From: Paucibacter sp. B2R-40
GTDB lineage: Bacteria > Pseudomonadota > Gammaproteobacteria > Burkholderiales > Burkholderiaceae_C
Reading direction: 5' to 3'
Assembly: GCF_025717555.1 (NCBI RefSeq)
Contig: NZ_JAJIRP010000006.1
Span: forward strand, 62,243-126,242
DNA: 64,000 bases
In this document: positions 17,250 through 25,797 of the stretch, one piece after another
How positions within the stretch are numbered: position 1 is the first letter of the stretch
How the letters are laid out: the number at the start of each line of letters is the position of its first letter
Notes under the pieces: generated by a model
What the model saw: the letters and a program-made list of their open reading frames with translations, nothing else
Database searches by the model: none
What the model was told of the DNA's origin: nothing
Made by a program: the position numbers and the translations under genes

Positions 17250-19231
17250 GAGCCGAACCTCCAGCTCAGGCCAAGTTGCACGCTGCGGCCCGGCTGTTGC
17301 GTAGGCAATTGCTGCACCCGGGTCCGATCGACGATGCGTGTGTCACCCAGGTTATAAAGCCCCAGACTCACATCCAGATCAAGCCGCGGGCGCCATAGCA
17401 GATTGACGTTATTCAAAAGATAGCCCGGCAGATCTTCGGCCGCCGTTTGGCGCCGGCTCATCGCAAACATCTGCCAGGACACCTGCAAGGCATCGCCCAA
17501 GATGGGCTGGCTATAAAAGAACTTGAACAGCGCCGCCGGCGAATTGCTCAAGCCTGCCCCATGCTCGTCGCGGCTGCGCTGCAGGGACAACCCCATGCGC
17601 AAGCGCGCTCCTTGGTTCCAGCGCCGCTCCAACTCCAGCTCAGTGCCGATATTGCGCAAGGGCTTGCTGTTCTCATAGACCGGCAAATCGACCTGATTCA
17701 ATTCGATCAAGTCCAAGAGCCGCGAGGCGTAGAGTGAGACTCGGTATTGCAACTGTGGAGTCAGCGCGTGCTCCCAGGCAGCCTCCAAGGTGCGCACGCG
17801 CTCAGGCTTGGGCGTGGGCAACTCCCATGAAGCATTGACCGCAAACTCATTCAAATTGGCGGCCCGAAAGGCGCTGCCATACATCAGCCTCAAGGTGGCG
17901 TCGGGTAGGCCGCTCCAGACCCAGGCCAGCCGCGGGTTGACGCTGGGATCGGCCACCCAGGAACTATCCCGGCGCAGACCCAGAATCAATTGCTGCTTGT
18001 CGGCAATTTGCCATTCATCCTGCACGAACAGGCCAAGCCGCCGGTTATCGCCAAAGTATTCCTGAAATGGTGGCTCGCCTTCAAGACCCGCCAGAATCCT
18101 TTGCTCGGCATCGTTTTGCACCTCAAGCCCGGCCATCAAGCGATGCTGCTCCCAGCGCCGGGTGCTCAAACGAAGATCCCAGTTGGACCAGCTTCCCCGC
18201 GCCGTCGTCGCGTACATGCGCTGCTGTGCGGTTTGCGGGTCCACAGACGGAAAGCGCTCCCGGTAATGGCTGCGCTTGACGGAGACCGCGGCGAACAAAT
18301 CCCAATCTGGGCCAAAACTACGCTCGTGGCTTAGCGCGACAAAACTATTGTCGGACACCATATAGGCTTGATCGAACCGCGCAGGCGTGCTCTCGGGTGC
18401 ATAACTGGGTACGCCGTTGCTCAATTCGCTATAACCTGCGCGCAGCGCCCACTCCCCTGCATTGAAACTGCCAAACAGGCGCTTGCCCCGCATCCACAGT
18501 CGCTCCCGCTGGGGGCTCACCTCTTCGGCAGGCGCTTCATAAGGCAGGGGCATATGGTCGTGCTTGGATTGGCTGGCGGCCAGCCAGCCTTCCCAGCCGG
18601 CCTCGGAGCGGTAGCCCCAACTGGCCCGCGCCTGCTGCAGGCCGAGCGAATCACGGCTGGCACGAACTTCCGCACCGGCCAGCTTGTCAGCCCGCTTGGT
18701 CATCACATTGACCACACCCAGAAAGGCGTTATTCCCATACAGCGCCGAGCCCGGCCCGGGCGCGAATTCCACCCGTTCGATCAGCTCAACATCGAGAAAG
18801 AATTCCCCACCCAGCAAGGCCGCGTCATAAACATTCTCATTCACCCGCATGCCATCAATGAGCAGCAGCAAGCGCGTATTGAGATCGCCCGGGCGGCCCA
18901 GTCCGCGCGCGCCAAGATAGGTGAAGACACCGTCGCTGGTGGTGTACAAGCCCGGCAGCGCCCGCAAGATATCGCTCATATTGCGAAAGCCGAAACGGGC
19001 AATTTCACCAGCGGTGATGACGTAGGTGGTGGTCGGGGCCTGCGCCGCACTTTGCGTGAAGCGCGATGCGGTGCTCACTTCAACATCACGCGGCACCTGC
19101 TTGAGCGGCTGGCGCAGCAACTCCTCCAGACCCATTTCTTGCTCGGTACTTCCTGCCACTTGCGCCGCCGTGGGCGCCGCCAGCCACAAGAGCAGCCAGG
19201 CAGCAGATGCTCGGGCTGCACTAAGCCGCAC
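17246..19231 (-). CDS. TonB-dependent outer-membrane receptor
   Basis: A 661-residue outer-membrane beta-barrel receptor with a plug domain (about residues 50-165: TTTYVITAGEIARFGF, MSDILRALPGLYTTSDG, LLLIDGMRVNENV, YGNNAFLGVVNVMTKR) and a C-terminal barrel ending VQLGLSWRFGS. The ligand is unknown. A GTG at 19231 is used because AGGAG lies 8 bases upstream and it yields a good signal peptide (AAWLLLWLAAPTAAQ). An in-frame extension to 19297 would run into the cyclase gene. The start overlaps the end of the cyclase gene by 11 bases, and the stop overlaps yfiR by 4. The N-terminal MGLEELLRQPLKQVPRDVEVS segment resembles receptors found next to GGDEF/YfiR genes. Confidence 0.9.
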   Translation of the reverse strand: MRLSAARASAAWLLLWLAAPTAAQVAGSTEQEMGLEELLRQPLKQVPRDVEVSTASRFTQSAAQAPTTTYVITAGEIARFGFRNMSDILRALPGLYTTSDGVFTYLGARGLGRPGDLNTRLLLLIDGMRVNENVYDAALLGGEFFLDVELIERVEFAPGPGSALYGNNAFLGVVNVMTKRADKLAGAEVRASRDSLGLQQARASWGYRSEAGWEGWLAASQSKHDHMPLPYEAPAEEVSPQRERLWMRGKRLFGSFNAGEWALRAGYSELSNGVPSYAPESTPARFDQAYMVSDNSFVALSHERSFGPDWDLFAAVSVKRSHYRERFPSVDPQTAQQRMYATTARGSWSNWDLRLSTRRWEQHRLMAGLEVQNDAEQRILAGLEGEPPFQEYFGDNRRLGLFVQDEWQIADKQQLILGLRRDSSWVADPSVNPRLAWVWSGLPDATLRLMYGSAFRAANLNEFAVNASWELPTPKPERVRTLEAAWEHALTPQLQYRVSLYASRLLDLIELNQVDLPVYENSKPLRNIGTELELERRWNQGARLRMGLSLQRSRDEHGAGLSNSPAALFKFFYSQPILGDALQVSWQMFAMSRRQTAAEDLPGYLLNNVNLLWRPRLDLDVSLGLYNLGDTRIVDRTRVQQLPTQQPGRSVQLGLSWRFGS

Positions 19232-20516
19232 GATTGGCTCTCCTGAAGGTATTCTTGCCGGCCCGCTTGGCCGCGTACATCGCCACATCGGCAGCACTCA
19301 AGAGCTGCGAAGCCTCAACCTCATCGGTGGGGCAAAAAGCCAGGCCCACTGTTGCGCCTATCGGCATCAAGTGCCCGCCAATCACCATCGGCTCGCGGAT
19401 CGCCGCGATCAAGCGCAGCGCCAGTGCTTCGGCGGCAGGCTCGTCGGGCACGACCGGAAGGATCAAGCCGAATTCATCGCCACCCAAGCGGCACAACACA
19501 TCGCCGGCTCGCAGCACCCGGCTCATACGGGCGGCCACCTCGCACAACACGGCATCGCCGGCATCATGGCCATGCCTGTCATTGACCAGCTTGAAACTGT
19601 CCAGATCGATGAACATCAATGCCATCAAGAGGGCGTTCTGGCAGCTGTGGCTCATATGCCGCTGTAGCGCCGATTGGAAATAGAGGCGATTGGGCAACTT
19701 GGTCAGACTATCCTGATGGGCGAGTTGCTCGAATTGCTGGCCGGCGAGTTGTTCGCGCTGCAATTGTTGATTGAGCTCGGTCTGGCTGATCTCGACCCGC
19801 TTGAGCATCTGGTTAAAGCGCTCGCTCAATCGACCGACCTCATCGGCGCCATGGATCTGCGCGCGCTGGCTGAAGTCTTGACTGGTTGCAATCTTTTCTG
19901 CCAGATGAGAAAGCTCAACGATAGGCGCAAGCGCTCGCTTTTGTACCCAACGCAAGAGCCGCCCGGCGACCAAAATCGCCAAGCCAATGAAGACTGCGGC
20001 TACACCGACCATGCGCAGCACGGTGTGCTGCAAGGACTTCAAACTCTCGTGCACGGTCAGCGCACCTACTCGCTCGCCTTTGAGATGGATGGGCACCCAG
20101 ACATCGAGTGAATTCAGATGCATCTGCACGATGGCGGACGTTCCGGCCAAGGCAGCCGGCGCGCGCTCCAGGTGGTGGTCGGCCTGACCCGCATCCAACC
20201 AATGGGCGAAGGTGGAGTGATCGAGCCGCGACACCTGCACCTCCAGCACGCCGCCACGCCGGGCAAAAGCACTCAGTTCCAGCTGCGCTGCGCTGGCATC
20301 CTCAAACACCAGCATCGGCGCAAGGTTGTTGGCCAGCAACTGCGCATCATGCTCGGCCGATTGAGCTTGGTGCTCGCGCGCCACCAGCAAGGAGGCCGTG
20401 GCGATCAAAACAAAGGTCAACAGCATGGTCACCGCCAGCACCTGCAGGTTCAAGCGGGTCAAGCGCCGAACCAAGGACTGAGGTTTTGCAGTCTTCCGAT
20501 TTACGGATGAAGTCAT
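19221..20516 (-). CDS. Membrane diguanylate cyclase (YfiN/TpbB-like: periplasmic sensor, HAMP, GGDEF)
   Basis: A 431-residue inner-membrane enzyme predicted to make cyclic di-GMP from GTP. It has two membrane helices (about 25-47 and 167-187) flanking a periplasmic domain of about 120 residues that fits a CHASE8-like sensor. A HAMP segment follows (ADEVGRLSERFNQMLKRVE), then a complete GGDEF domain with GGDEF at about residues 345-349. The inhibitory-site RxxD (RAGD) lies five residues before it, so product inhibition is expected. It is the first gene of the operon with the receptor and YfiR. By analogy with YfiBNR, YfiR would restrain it in the periplasm. The GGDEF signature is intact, so it should be active. 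Confidence 0.93.
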   Translation of the reverse strand: MTSSVNRKTAKPQSLVRRLTRLNLQVLAVTMLLTFVLIATASLLVAREHQAQSAEHDAQLLANNLAPMLVFEDASAAQLELSAFARRGGVLEVQVSRLDHSTFAHWLDAGQADHHLERAPAALAGTSAIVQMHLNSLDVWVPIHLKGERVGALTVHESLKSLQHTVLRMVGVAAVFIGLAILVAGRLLRWVQKRALAPIVELSHLAEKIATSQDFSQRAQIHGADEVGRLSERFNQMLKRVEISQTELNQQLQREQLAGQQFEQLAHQDSLTKLPNRLYFQSALQRHMSHSCQNALLMALMFIDLDSFKLVNDRHGHDAGDAVLCEVAARMSRVLRAGDVLCRLGGDEFGLILPVVPDEPAAEALALRLIAAIREPMVIGGHLMPIGATVGLAFCPTDEVEASQLLSAADVAMYAAKRAGKNTFRRANRAA

Positions 20517-20607
20517 GCCAGAGGAATTGGGGTGCCACCGTGGGCCACAGTTCTACCACCAAAGCAGCCGACTCATCGCCAGAAAAACAAGGCCTGCCGC
20601 CCGCAAC

Positions 20608-21255
20608 TCAACTTGCCACTAAACCGTTGCGAATAGCGTACACCGTCAATTCAGAGTTATTCGCCAGGCCCAATTTCTCAAGCACGCGGGCGCGGTAGAC
20701 GCTGACCGTCTTCGGGCTCAGCGTCAGCTCTTCGGCAATATCGGACAGGCGTTTGCCGGACGCGATCATCACCAAGGTCTGCAACTCGCGGTCGGAAAGC
20801 TTTTGATGCGCCTGCTCATTGACCGGTGCGGTGAGGCTTTCCACCAGCATTTGCGCAATCTCGGGCGTCACATACTTGCGCCCCTGCGCCACCGTGCGCA
20901 CCGCCTGCACCAGCACCTGCGGGTCTCCGCCCTTGTTCACATAGCCATAGGCGCCGGCACGCAACGCGCGGATCGCGTATTGATCCTCCGGGTACATCGA
21001 GACGATCAAAGTACGGATCGAGGTGCCCTCGTCCTTCATCACATGCAGCACATCCAAACCGCTGCGCCCAGGCATATTGATGTCGAGCACCAAAACATCG
21101 ATGGCGGAATTGGGCCCCAGATCACGCAATAAACTGCGCAATTCACCGTAGTCAGACGCTTCGCCGACAACCTCAATATCGGCCACATCGGACAAGGTGT
21201 CGCGGATGCCGCGTCGGATCAAGGCATGGTCATCACAAAGAATCACTTTGATCAT
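20608..21255 (-). CDS. NarL/FixJ-family response regulator
   Basis: A 215-residue two-domain regulator. The receiver domain carries acidic residues D8 and D9, phospho-acceptor D58 (VLVLDINMPGRSG) and a lysine in GYVNKGG. A LuxR-type helix-turn-helix follows (LSDRELQTLVMIASGKRLSDI, LSPKTVSVYRARVLEKLGL). The start overlaps the kinase stop by ATGA, so the pair is translationally coupled and is almost certainly a cognate two-component system. The targets are unknown. The cyclase operon follows on the same strand after 91 bases and could be one of them. Confidence 0.94.
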   Translation of the reverse strand: MIKVILCDDHALIRRGIRDTLSDVADIEVVGEASDYGELRSLLRDLGPNSAIDVLVLDINMPGRSGLDVLHVMKDEGTSIRTLIVSMYPEDQYAIRALRAGAYGYVNKGGDPQVLVQAVRTVAQGRKYVTPEIAQMLVESLTAPVNEQAHQKLSDRELQTLVMIASGKRLSDIAEELTLSPKTVSVYRARVLEKLGLANNSELTVYAIRNGLVAS

Positions 21256-22418
21256 GGTTGCACCCAGCCGGCAGCTTCGCTGGCTTCACTGGCGTCCTGC
21301 GCGGGTGCTTGCCCCTCTTCAACGCCGGCAAAGTCAAGTGACTCCATTTGCAGCGGCACAGAAAGAATCAGGCTCACGCCCTTGTTGTTGCTGCTCAAGT
21401 CCACCCATCCCCCTACGGTTGCGGCGCGTTCGTGCAGACCGCGAATACCAAAGCTGCGTGCTTTGGCCAAAGCTCCGGGCGCAATGCCCACCCCATTGTC
21501 ACTAACTTCAAGCGTCAAGACCCCGGAATCGACACTCAAGTCAATATCTACGCGGCTGGCGTTCGCGTGTTTGGAGACATTGGTCAGCGCCTCTTGCGCT
21601 GTGCGGTAGGCGACCAGGGGCACACCGGCGGGCAGCTGCATCTCATTTTCACTGCCGCAGCGCAATGTCACCACAATGCCGGTGCGGCGCTCAAAGCGCG
21701 CCGCCATCCATTGCACCGCAGCCACCAAGCCCTGCTCAAGAATAGCCGGGCGAAGGTTTTGCATGATGCGCTGGCTGGCTTCGATCGCACCCGTGACGGT
21801 CTCCAGCGCTGACTCGACCCGCTGCAAAACGCCTTCATCTTTCGCATGGCGTTGAATCCAGGCCAAGTCGAACTTCAGCGCCGTCAGTGACCCACCCACA
21901 TCATCATGAATTTCACGAGCGATTGCAGCGCGCTCCATCTCTACGCTAGTTTGCAGATGGCCGGCCAGCTCATGCAAGCGCTGCTTGGACTTGATCAGTT
22001 CCCGGTCGGCTTCAATGCGCGCCCGCTCAGACTCGCAAGCCTCGATCGCATGCAGCAAGGCGGGCGCCAAGCGCGCGAGATCTTTCTTCAACAAATAGTC
22101 GGAGGCGCCAGTGCGCATCGCCGCCACTGCGGTGTCCTCACCAATCTCGCCCGAAACCAAGATGAAGGGCAAAAGCAGCTTGCTGGCTTTCAACATATCC
22201 AACACGACCAGACCGGAAAAACCGGGCAAGTTGTAGTCGGAGATCAACGCGTCCCAAGGCTGGGTAAGCGCCCGGCTGACTTCGGCCAAGCTGTCTATAC
22301 GCTCAAGCTCAATATTCAGGCCGGCACGGCGCAGCTGCGCCATGATCAGTTGGTGATCCAGCTCGGAATCTTCTATGTGGAGTACGCGCAGGTGGCGCTC
22401 GGCAGTTGGCATCGACAT
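21252..22418 (-). CDS. Soluble histidine kinase with N-terminal receiver domain (REC-HisKA_3-HATPase)
   Basis: A 388-residue cytoplasmic kinase with no membrane segment. Residues about 8-125 form a receiver domain with acceptor D61 (ALISDYNLPGFSGL). After a helical linker comes the HisKA_3 dimerisation region with the phosphorylated histidine H171 in AAIAREIHDDVGGSLTALK. The HATPase domain follows (AQEALTNVSKHANAS, VSDNGVGIAPG, SFGIRGLHERA). Input probably arrives by phosphorylation of the receiver from another kinase, making this a relay step. The first ATG is at 22418; a TTG seven codons upstream is possible. No clear ribosome site is seen for either. The C-terminal tail is acidic and Ala-rich. 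Confidence 0.9.
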   Translation of the reverse strand: MSMPTAERHLRVLHIEDSELDHQLIMAQLRRAGLNIELERIDSLAEVSRALTQPWDALISDYNLPGFSGLVVLDMLKASKLLLPFILVSGEIGEDTAVAAMRTGASDYLLKKDLARLAPALLHAIEACESERARIEADRELIKSKQRLHELAGHLQTSVEMERAAIAREIHDDVGGSLTALKFDLAWIQRHAKDEGVLQRVESALETVTGAIEASQRIMQNLRPAILEQGLVAAVQWMAARFERRTGIVVTLRCGSENEMQLPAGVPLVAYRTAQEALTNVSKHANASRVDIDLSVDSGVLTLEVSDNGVGIAPGALAKARSFGIRGLHERAATVGGWVDLSSNNKGVSLILSVPLQMESLDFAGVEEGQAPAQDASEASEAAGWVQP

Positions 22419-22529
22419 GGGGCCGAAGTATGCAGGCAATGCGTGAAGGATTGACCTAGGGGAAGCCGTTGCAATGGCAAGTTTGCATCTTGATTCCGTT
22501 GAAATTACGGGTAAACCCTTGCATCAAAC

Positions 22530-22555
22530 CAAAGCCCTGTGTAGATTGCCGAGAA
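22530..22555 (+). promoter_or_regulatory. Possible sigma-28 (FliA) promoter for the chemotaxis cluster
   Basis: CAAAG and GCCGAGAA (7 of 8 with GCCGATAA) are 14 bases apart, one fewer than the E. coli flagellar consensus TAAA-N15-GCCGATAA. The element lies about 150 bases before the first chemotaxis gene, where such a promoter is expected. The spacing defect keeps confidence low. Confidence 0.3.
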
Positions 22556-22706
22556 ATAGCCTGCTTCTGTGGCCATTGTCCTGTCGACAGACGGGCCAGA
22601 AATGCCGAAGATGCGTTCAAGCAAGGTCGCCGTGGGGTGTCCAAGCCGCGCGCCTTTATTGAGGGCCAGGTTTTGCCCCCAGGGGAACATAAAGCATGGA
22701 GCAAAG

Positions 22707-23165
22707 ATGCAGATGAACGAATCAAGCGATCCCTTCGACCCAGGGATGACGCCCTTGCTGGCGGCCGCCGAGCTGCAGGATCACCTGATGACGGTCACCC
22801 ATGATCTGGAGCGCTTGCAACGCTTGCTGGATGATGCGGGAGAAGCTCTCTCCATGCATTTCTACAGCGCTTCCAATCATGTCCATGGCTTGATGCAGAG
22901 CTCCGGAGAACAAGCCGCTGCCAACCCCATCCTGAAAAAAGTCATCGAAGATATTGCCGGAGCCATCACGGCCCTGCAGTTTCAAGACATGGCCACTCAA
23001 CTGATTGCCCACACCAGCCAGCGCCTGCGCAACTGCGCGGATCAACTGGCGCGCGACACTTTTGGCGACGATGAAGACGGCGAATCGGTCGTTGAACTTG
23101 CGCCCTTGCGCCCCAACCCGGTCACGCAAGACGAGATGGACGCGGGTTCGATCGAATTGTTCTAA
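22707..23165 (+). CDS. Short CheZ-like protein, putative CheY-P phosphatase
   Basis: A 152-residue, largely helical protein directly upstream of cheY. The segment LQFQDMATQLI matches the active-site helix of CheZ phosphatases (FQDLTGQVI in enteric CheZ). It retains the catalytic aspartate and glutamine as D94 and Q98, four apart. The C-terminus is acidic and ends in hydrophobic residues (DEMDAGSIELF), like the CheZ tail peptide that binds CheY. It is about 60 residues shorter than E. coli CheZ (214). The helices before and after the motif fit a reduced four-helix bundle. The ATG at 22707 follows GGAG by 5 bases. A CheY-P phosphatase role is inferred from the motif plus position and is untested. 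Confidence 0.7.
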   Translation: MQMNESSDPFDPGMTPLLAAAELQDHLMTVTHDLERLQRLLDDAGEALSMHFYSASNHVHGLMQSSGEQAAANPILKKVIEDIAGAITALQFQDMATQLIAHTSQRLRNCADQLARDTFGDDEDGESVVELAPLRPNPVTQDEMDAGSIELF

Positions 23166-23215
23166 AGAAGCCTAGATAGTTACCGAAATCAGCTTGATAC
23201 CCCGGAGAGAAAACA

Positions 23216-23578
23216 ATGCACTCAATCCTTGCCGTGGACGATTCGGCCTCGATGCGCCAAATGGTCGCCTTTACGCTCAAAAACGCTGGCTTCAACGTCG
23301 TTGAAGCGGTGGATGGGCAAGACGCCCTGGAGAAGTCGACAACGCGCGACTTCGACTTGGTCCTGACCGACCAGAACATGCCGCGCATGGACGGAATTAG
23401 CTTGACCAAAAAGCTGCGCGATAACCCGAAGTTCAAGACCACCCCGATCTTGATCCTGACGACCGAGTCCAGCGACCAGATGAAGCAAGCCGGCCGCGCC
23501 GCAGGTGCCACAGGCTGGCTGGTGAAACCCTTCGACCCAGCCAAGCTGATCGAAGTGATCGGCAAGGTCATTCGCTAA
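23216..23578 (+). CDS. cheY: Chemotaxis response regulator CheY
   Basis: A 120-residue single-domain receiver. The acidic pocket D8 and D9, acceptor D52 (LVLTDQNMPRMDG), the conserved threonine in LILTTESS and the lysine in GWLVKPFDP are all present. When phosphorylated by CheA it would bind the flagellar switch protein FliM. CGGAGAG precedes the ATG. It lies between the CheZ-like gene and cheA. This version (TTESSDQMKQAGRAAGATGWLVKPF) is typical of Che clusters that carry their own receptors. Confidence 0.95.
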   Translation: MHSILAVDDSASMRQMVAFTLKNAGFNVVEAVDGQDALEKSTTRDFDLVLTDQNMPRMDGISLTKKLRDNPKFKTTPILILTTESSDQMKQAGRAAGATGWLVKPFDPAKLIEVIGKVIR

Positions 23579-23602
23579 ACCGTCGTCAAATTGGAGTAAA
23601 GC

Positions 23603-25750
23603 ATGGGAGAAATGACTTCCGAGGGCGCCAGCCTGAGCGCTGGAATCGACCTCAGCCAGTTTTACCAAGTCTTCTTTGAAGAGGCGGGCGAGAATCTCGA
23701 CAATATGGAGCAGATGCTGCTCAACCTCAACATCGAGACCGCCGACGACGAAGAGCTCAACGCCATCTTCCGCTGCGCCCACTCGATCAAAGGCGGCGCG
23801 GCCACTTTTGGCTTCAGCGATGTGGCCGAGTTGACGCACCAAATGGAGACCTTGCTGGACAAGCTGCGTCGCCATGAATTGCAGCCCACTTCGCCGATGG
23901 TCGACACTTTGCTGCAATCAGGAGATGCCTTGCGTGCCCAACTGGGCCGCCATCAGGGCTCCGGCGCTCCAGCGGTTGACACCACCGAGCTGTTGAACAG
24001 CATTCGCGGTTTTGTTGAAAGCGAGCAAGGCGATTTCGACGCACCGACGGCGGCCCCAGCAGCCGCCAGCGCTCCAGCGGCAGCCCCCAAAGCGGCCAAA
24101 GCAGCGCCGGTGAAGCCCGGTGTGCGTGAGCTGGAAATGCGGGTCGGCCCACTGACCGATCTCAGCCTGGCCGACAACCTGGTTGATCTGTTCAAAGAAA
24201 TCACCGACCTCGGCACGATTGAGCCATTGGACGGCGGGGTGGCCGCCGACGGCGTGCGCCGCTTCAAAATTCTAACCAGCAGCTCAGATGGTGATTTGCT
24301 CGATCTGTTCACCTTCCACGTGGCGCGTGAACAAGTCAATTTGCTGCCATTCGGGCCAGGTTTTGGTTTCCACGAAGGTTCGCCCGGATCGCCTGCTGCG
24401 GCCGCACCCGCGGCCACCTCAGCGGCCCAAGAAGCCGAGCTGGGCTACGGCTTCTTTGACAATGCGCCGGGTCTGCCCGAACAAGCCGCCACCACTGACC
24501 TGAAGGTACAAGTCGAAGCCGCCAAGCCGGCCGTCGTCACACCTGCCGCCGCCGCACGTCCGGCCGGCGGACCAGCCGCCGGCATGGAGCAATCGACCCT
24601 GCGGGTGTCGATCGAAAAAGTCGATCAACTGATCAACTTGGTCGGTGAACTGGTGATTACGCAGGCCATGCTGGCCCAGAACAGCCGCGATGTGGCGCCG
24701 GGCCTGTACCAGCAGCTGACCTCCGGCCTGGCCGATCTGGAGCGCAACACCCGTGACTTGCAAGAGTCGGTGATGTCGATCCGGATGATCCCGATGTCCA
24801 TCGTGTTCAACCGCTTCCCACGCATGTTGCGCGACCTGGCCGCCAAGCTGGGCAAGAAGGTCGAATTGGTGACCCAAGGTGAGGCGACCGAGCTGGACAA
24901 GAGCCTGGTTGAGAAGATCACTGATCCGCTGACTCATCTGGTTAGAAACAGCTGCGACCACGGCATCGAAATGCCCGCCGACCGATTGGCCAAAGGCAAG
25001 CCCGAGCATGGCACCATCACCCTGGTCGCCTCACACCAGGGCGGCTCCATCGTCATCGAGGTACGCGACGACGGCAACGGCTTGAACCGCAACCGCTTGA
25101 TCAAGAAGGCACGCGAAAAAGGTATCGATGCGCCCGACTCGATGAGCGACTCGGATGTCTGGAACTTGATCTTCGCGCCGGGCTTCTCGACTGCTGATCA
25201 GGTCACCGATGTTTCCGGGCGCGGCGTCGGCATGGACGTGGTGAAACGAAACATCACCTCGCTGGGCGGCACGGTCGAGATCGATTCGGCCGAAGGCTAC
25301 GGCATGAAGGTCTCGGTGCGCTTGCCGCTGACGCTGGCCATTATGGACGGCATGAGCGTGGGCGTCGGCGAAGAGGTCTATATCTTGCCGCTGTCCTCGG
25401 TGATCGAATCCTTCCAGGTGCAGGCCGACACGATCAAGACGGTCGCCGGGTCTGGCCGCGTGGTCGAGGTGCGTGATGAGTACATGCCGGTGATTGGTCT
25501 TGAGACCATCTTCCAAGTACCTCGCTTCGACTTCGAGCATGTCAGCACCATCATGGTGGTGGTCGAGGCCGAAGGTGGACGCGTGGCGCTGCTGGTTGAC
25601 GAGTTGCTCGGCCAACAACAAGTGGTGGTGAAAAACCTCGAAGCCAATTACCGCAAGGTTCCCGATGTGTCGGGCGCCACCATCATGGGAGATGGGCGAG
25701 TGGCCTTGATTCTCGACGTCGGCAGTCTGGTGCGACGTTCGCGTCATTGA
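23603..25750 (+). CDS. cheA: Chemotaxis histidine kinase CheA
   Basis: A 715-residue kinase that passes receptor signals to CheY and CheB. Domain order: an HPt domain with phosphorylated H60 in [14 protein letters not shown]; an Ala/Pro-rich linker; a P2-like region about 170-270; dimerisation helices from about 325 ([21 protein letters not shown]); the HATPase domain ([34 protein letters not shown]); and a C-terminal CheW-like regulatory domain ending at [13 protein letters not shown] lies 7 bases before the ATG. It is co-transcribed with cheY and the receptors. All catalytic boxes are intact. Confidence 0.97.
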   Translation: MGEMTSEGASLSAGIDLSQFYQVFFEEAGENLDNMEQMLLNLNIETADDEELNAIFRCAHSIKGGAATFGFSDVAELTHQMETLLDKLRRHELQPTSPMVDTLLQSGDALRAQLGRHQGSGAPAVDTTELLNSIRGFVESEQGDFDAPTAAPAAASAPAAAPKAAKAAPVKPGVRELEMRVGPLTDLSLADNLVDLFKEITDLGTIEPLDGGVAADGVRRFKILTSSSDGDLLDLFTFHVAREQVNLLPFGPGFGFHEGSPGSPAAAAPAATSAAQEAELGYGFFDNAPGLPEQAATTDLKVQVEAAKPAVVTPAAAARPAGGPAAGMEQSTLRVSIEKVDQLINLVGELVITQAMLAQNSRDVAPGLYQQLTSGLADLERNTRDLQESVMSIRMIPMSIVFNRFPRMLRDLAAKLGKKVELVTQGEATELDKSLVEKITDPLTHLVRNSCDHGIEMPADRLAKGKPEHGTITLVASHQGGSIVIEVRDDGNGLNRNRLIKKAREKGIDAPDSMSDSDVWNLIFAPGFSTADQVTDVSGRGVGMDVVKRNITSLGGTVEIDSAEGYGMKVSVRLPLTLAIMDGMSVGVGEEVYILPLSSVIESFQVQADTIKTVAGSGRVVEVRDEYMPVIGLETIFQVPRFDFEHVSTIMVVVEAEGGRVALLVDELLGQQQVVVKNLEANYRKVPDVSGATIMGDGRVALILDVGSLVRRSRH

Positions 25751-25797
25751 CTCCTCCCCCCAAAAAGCTTCACTACTTCAGAAAGCCTCCAAAATAT

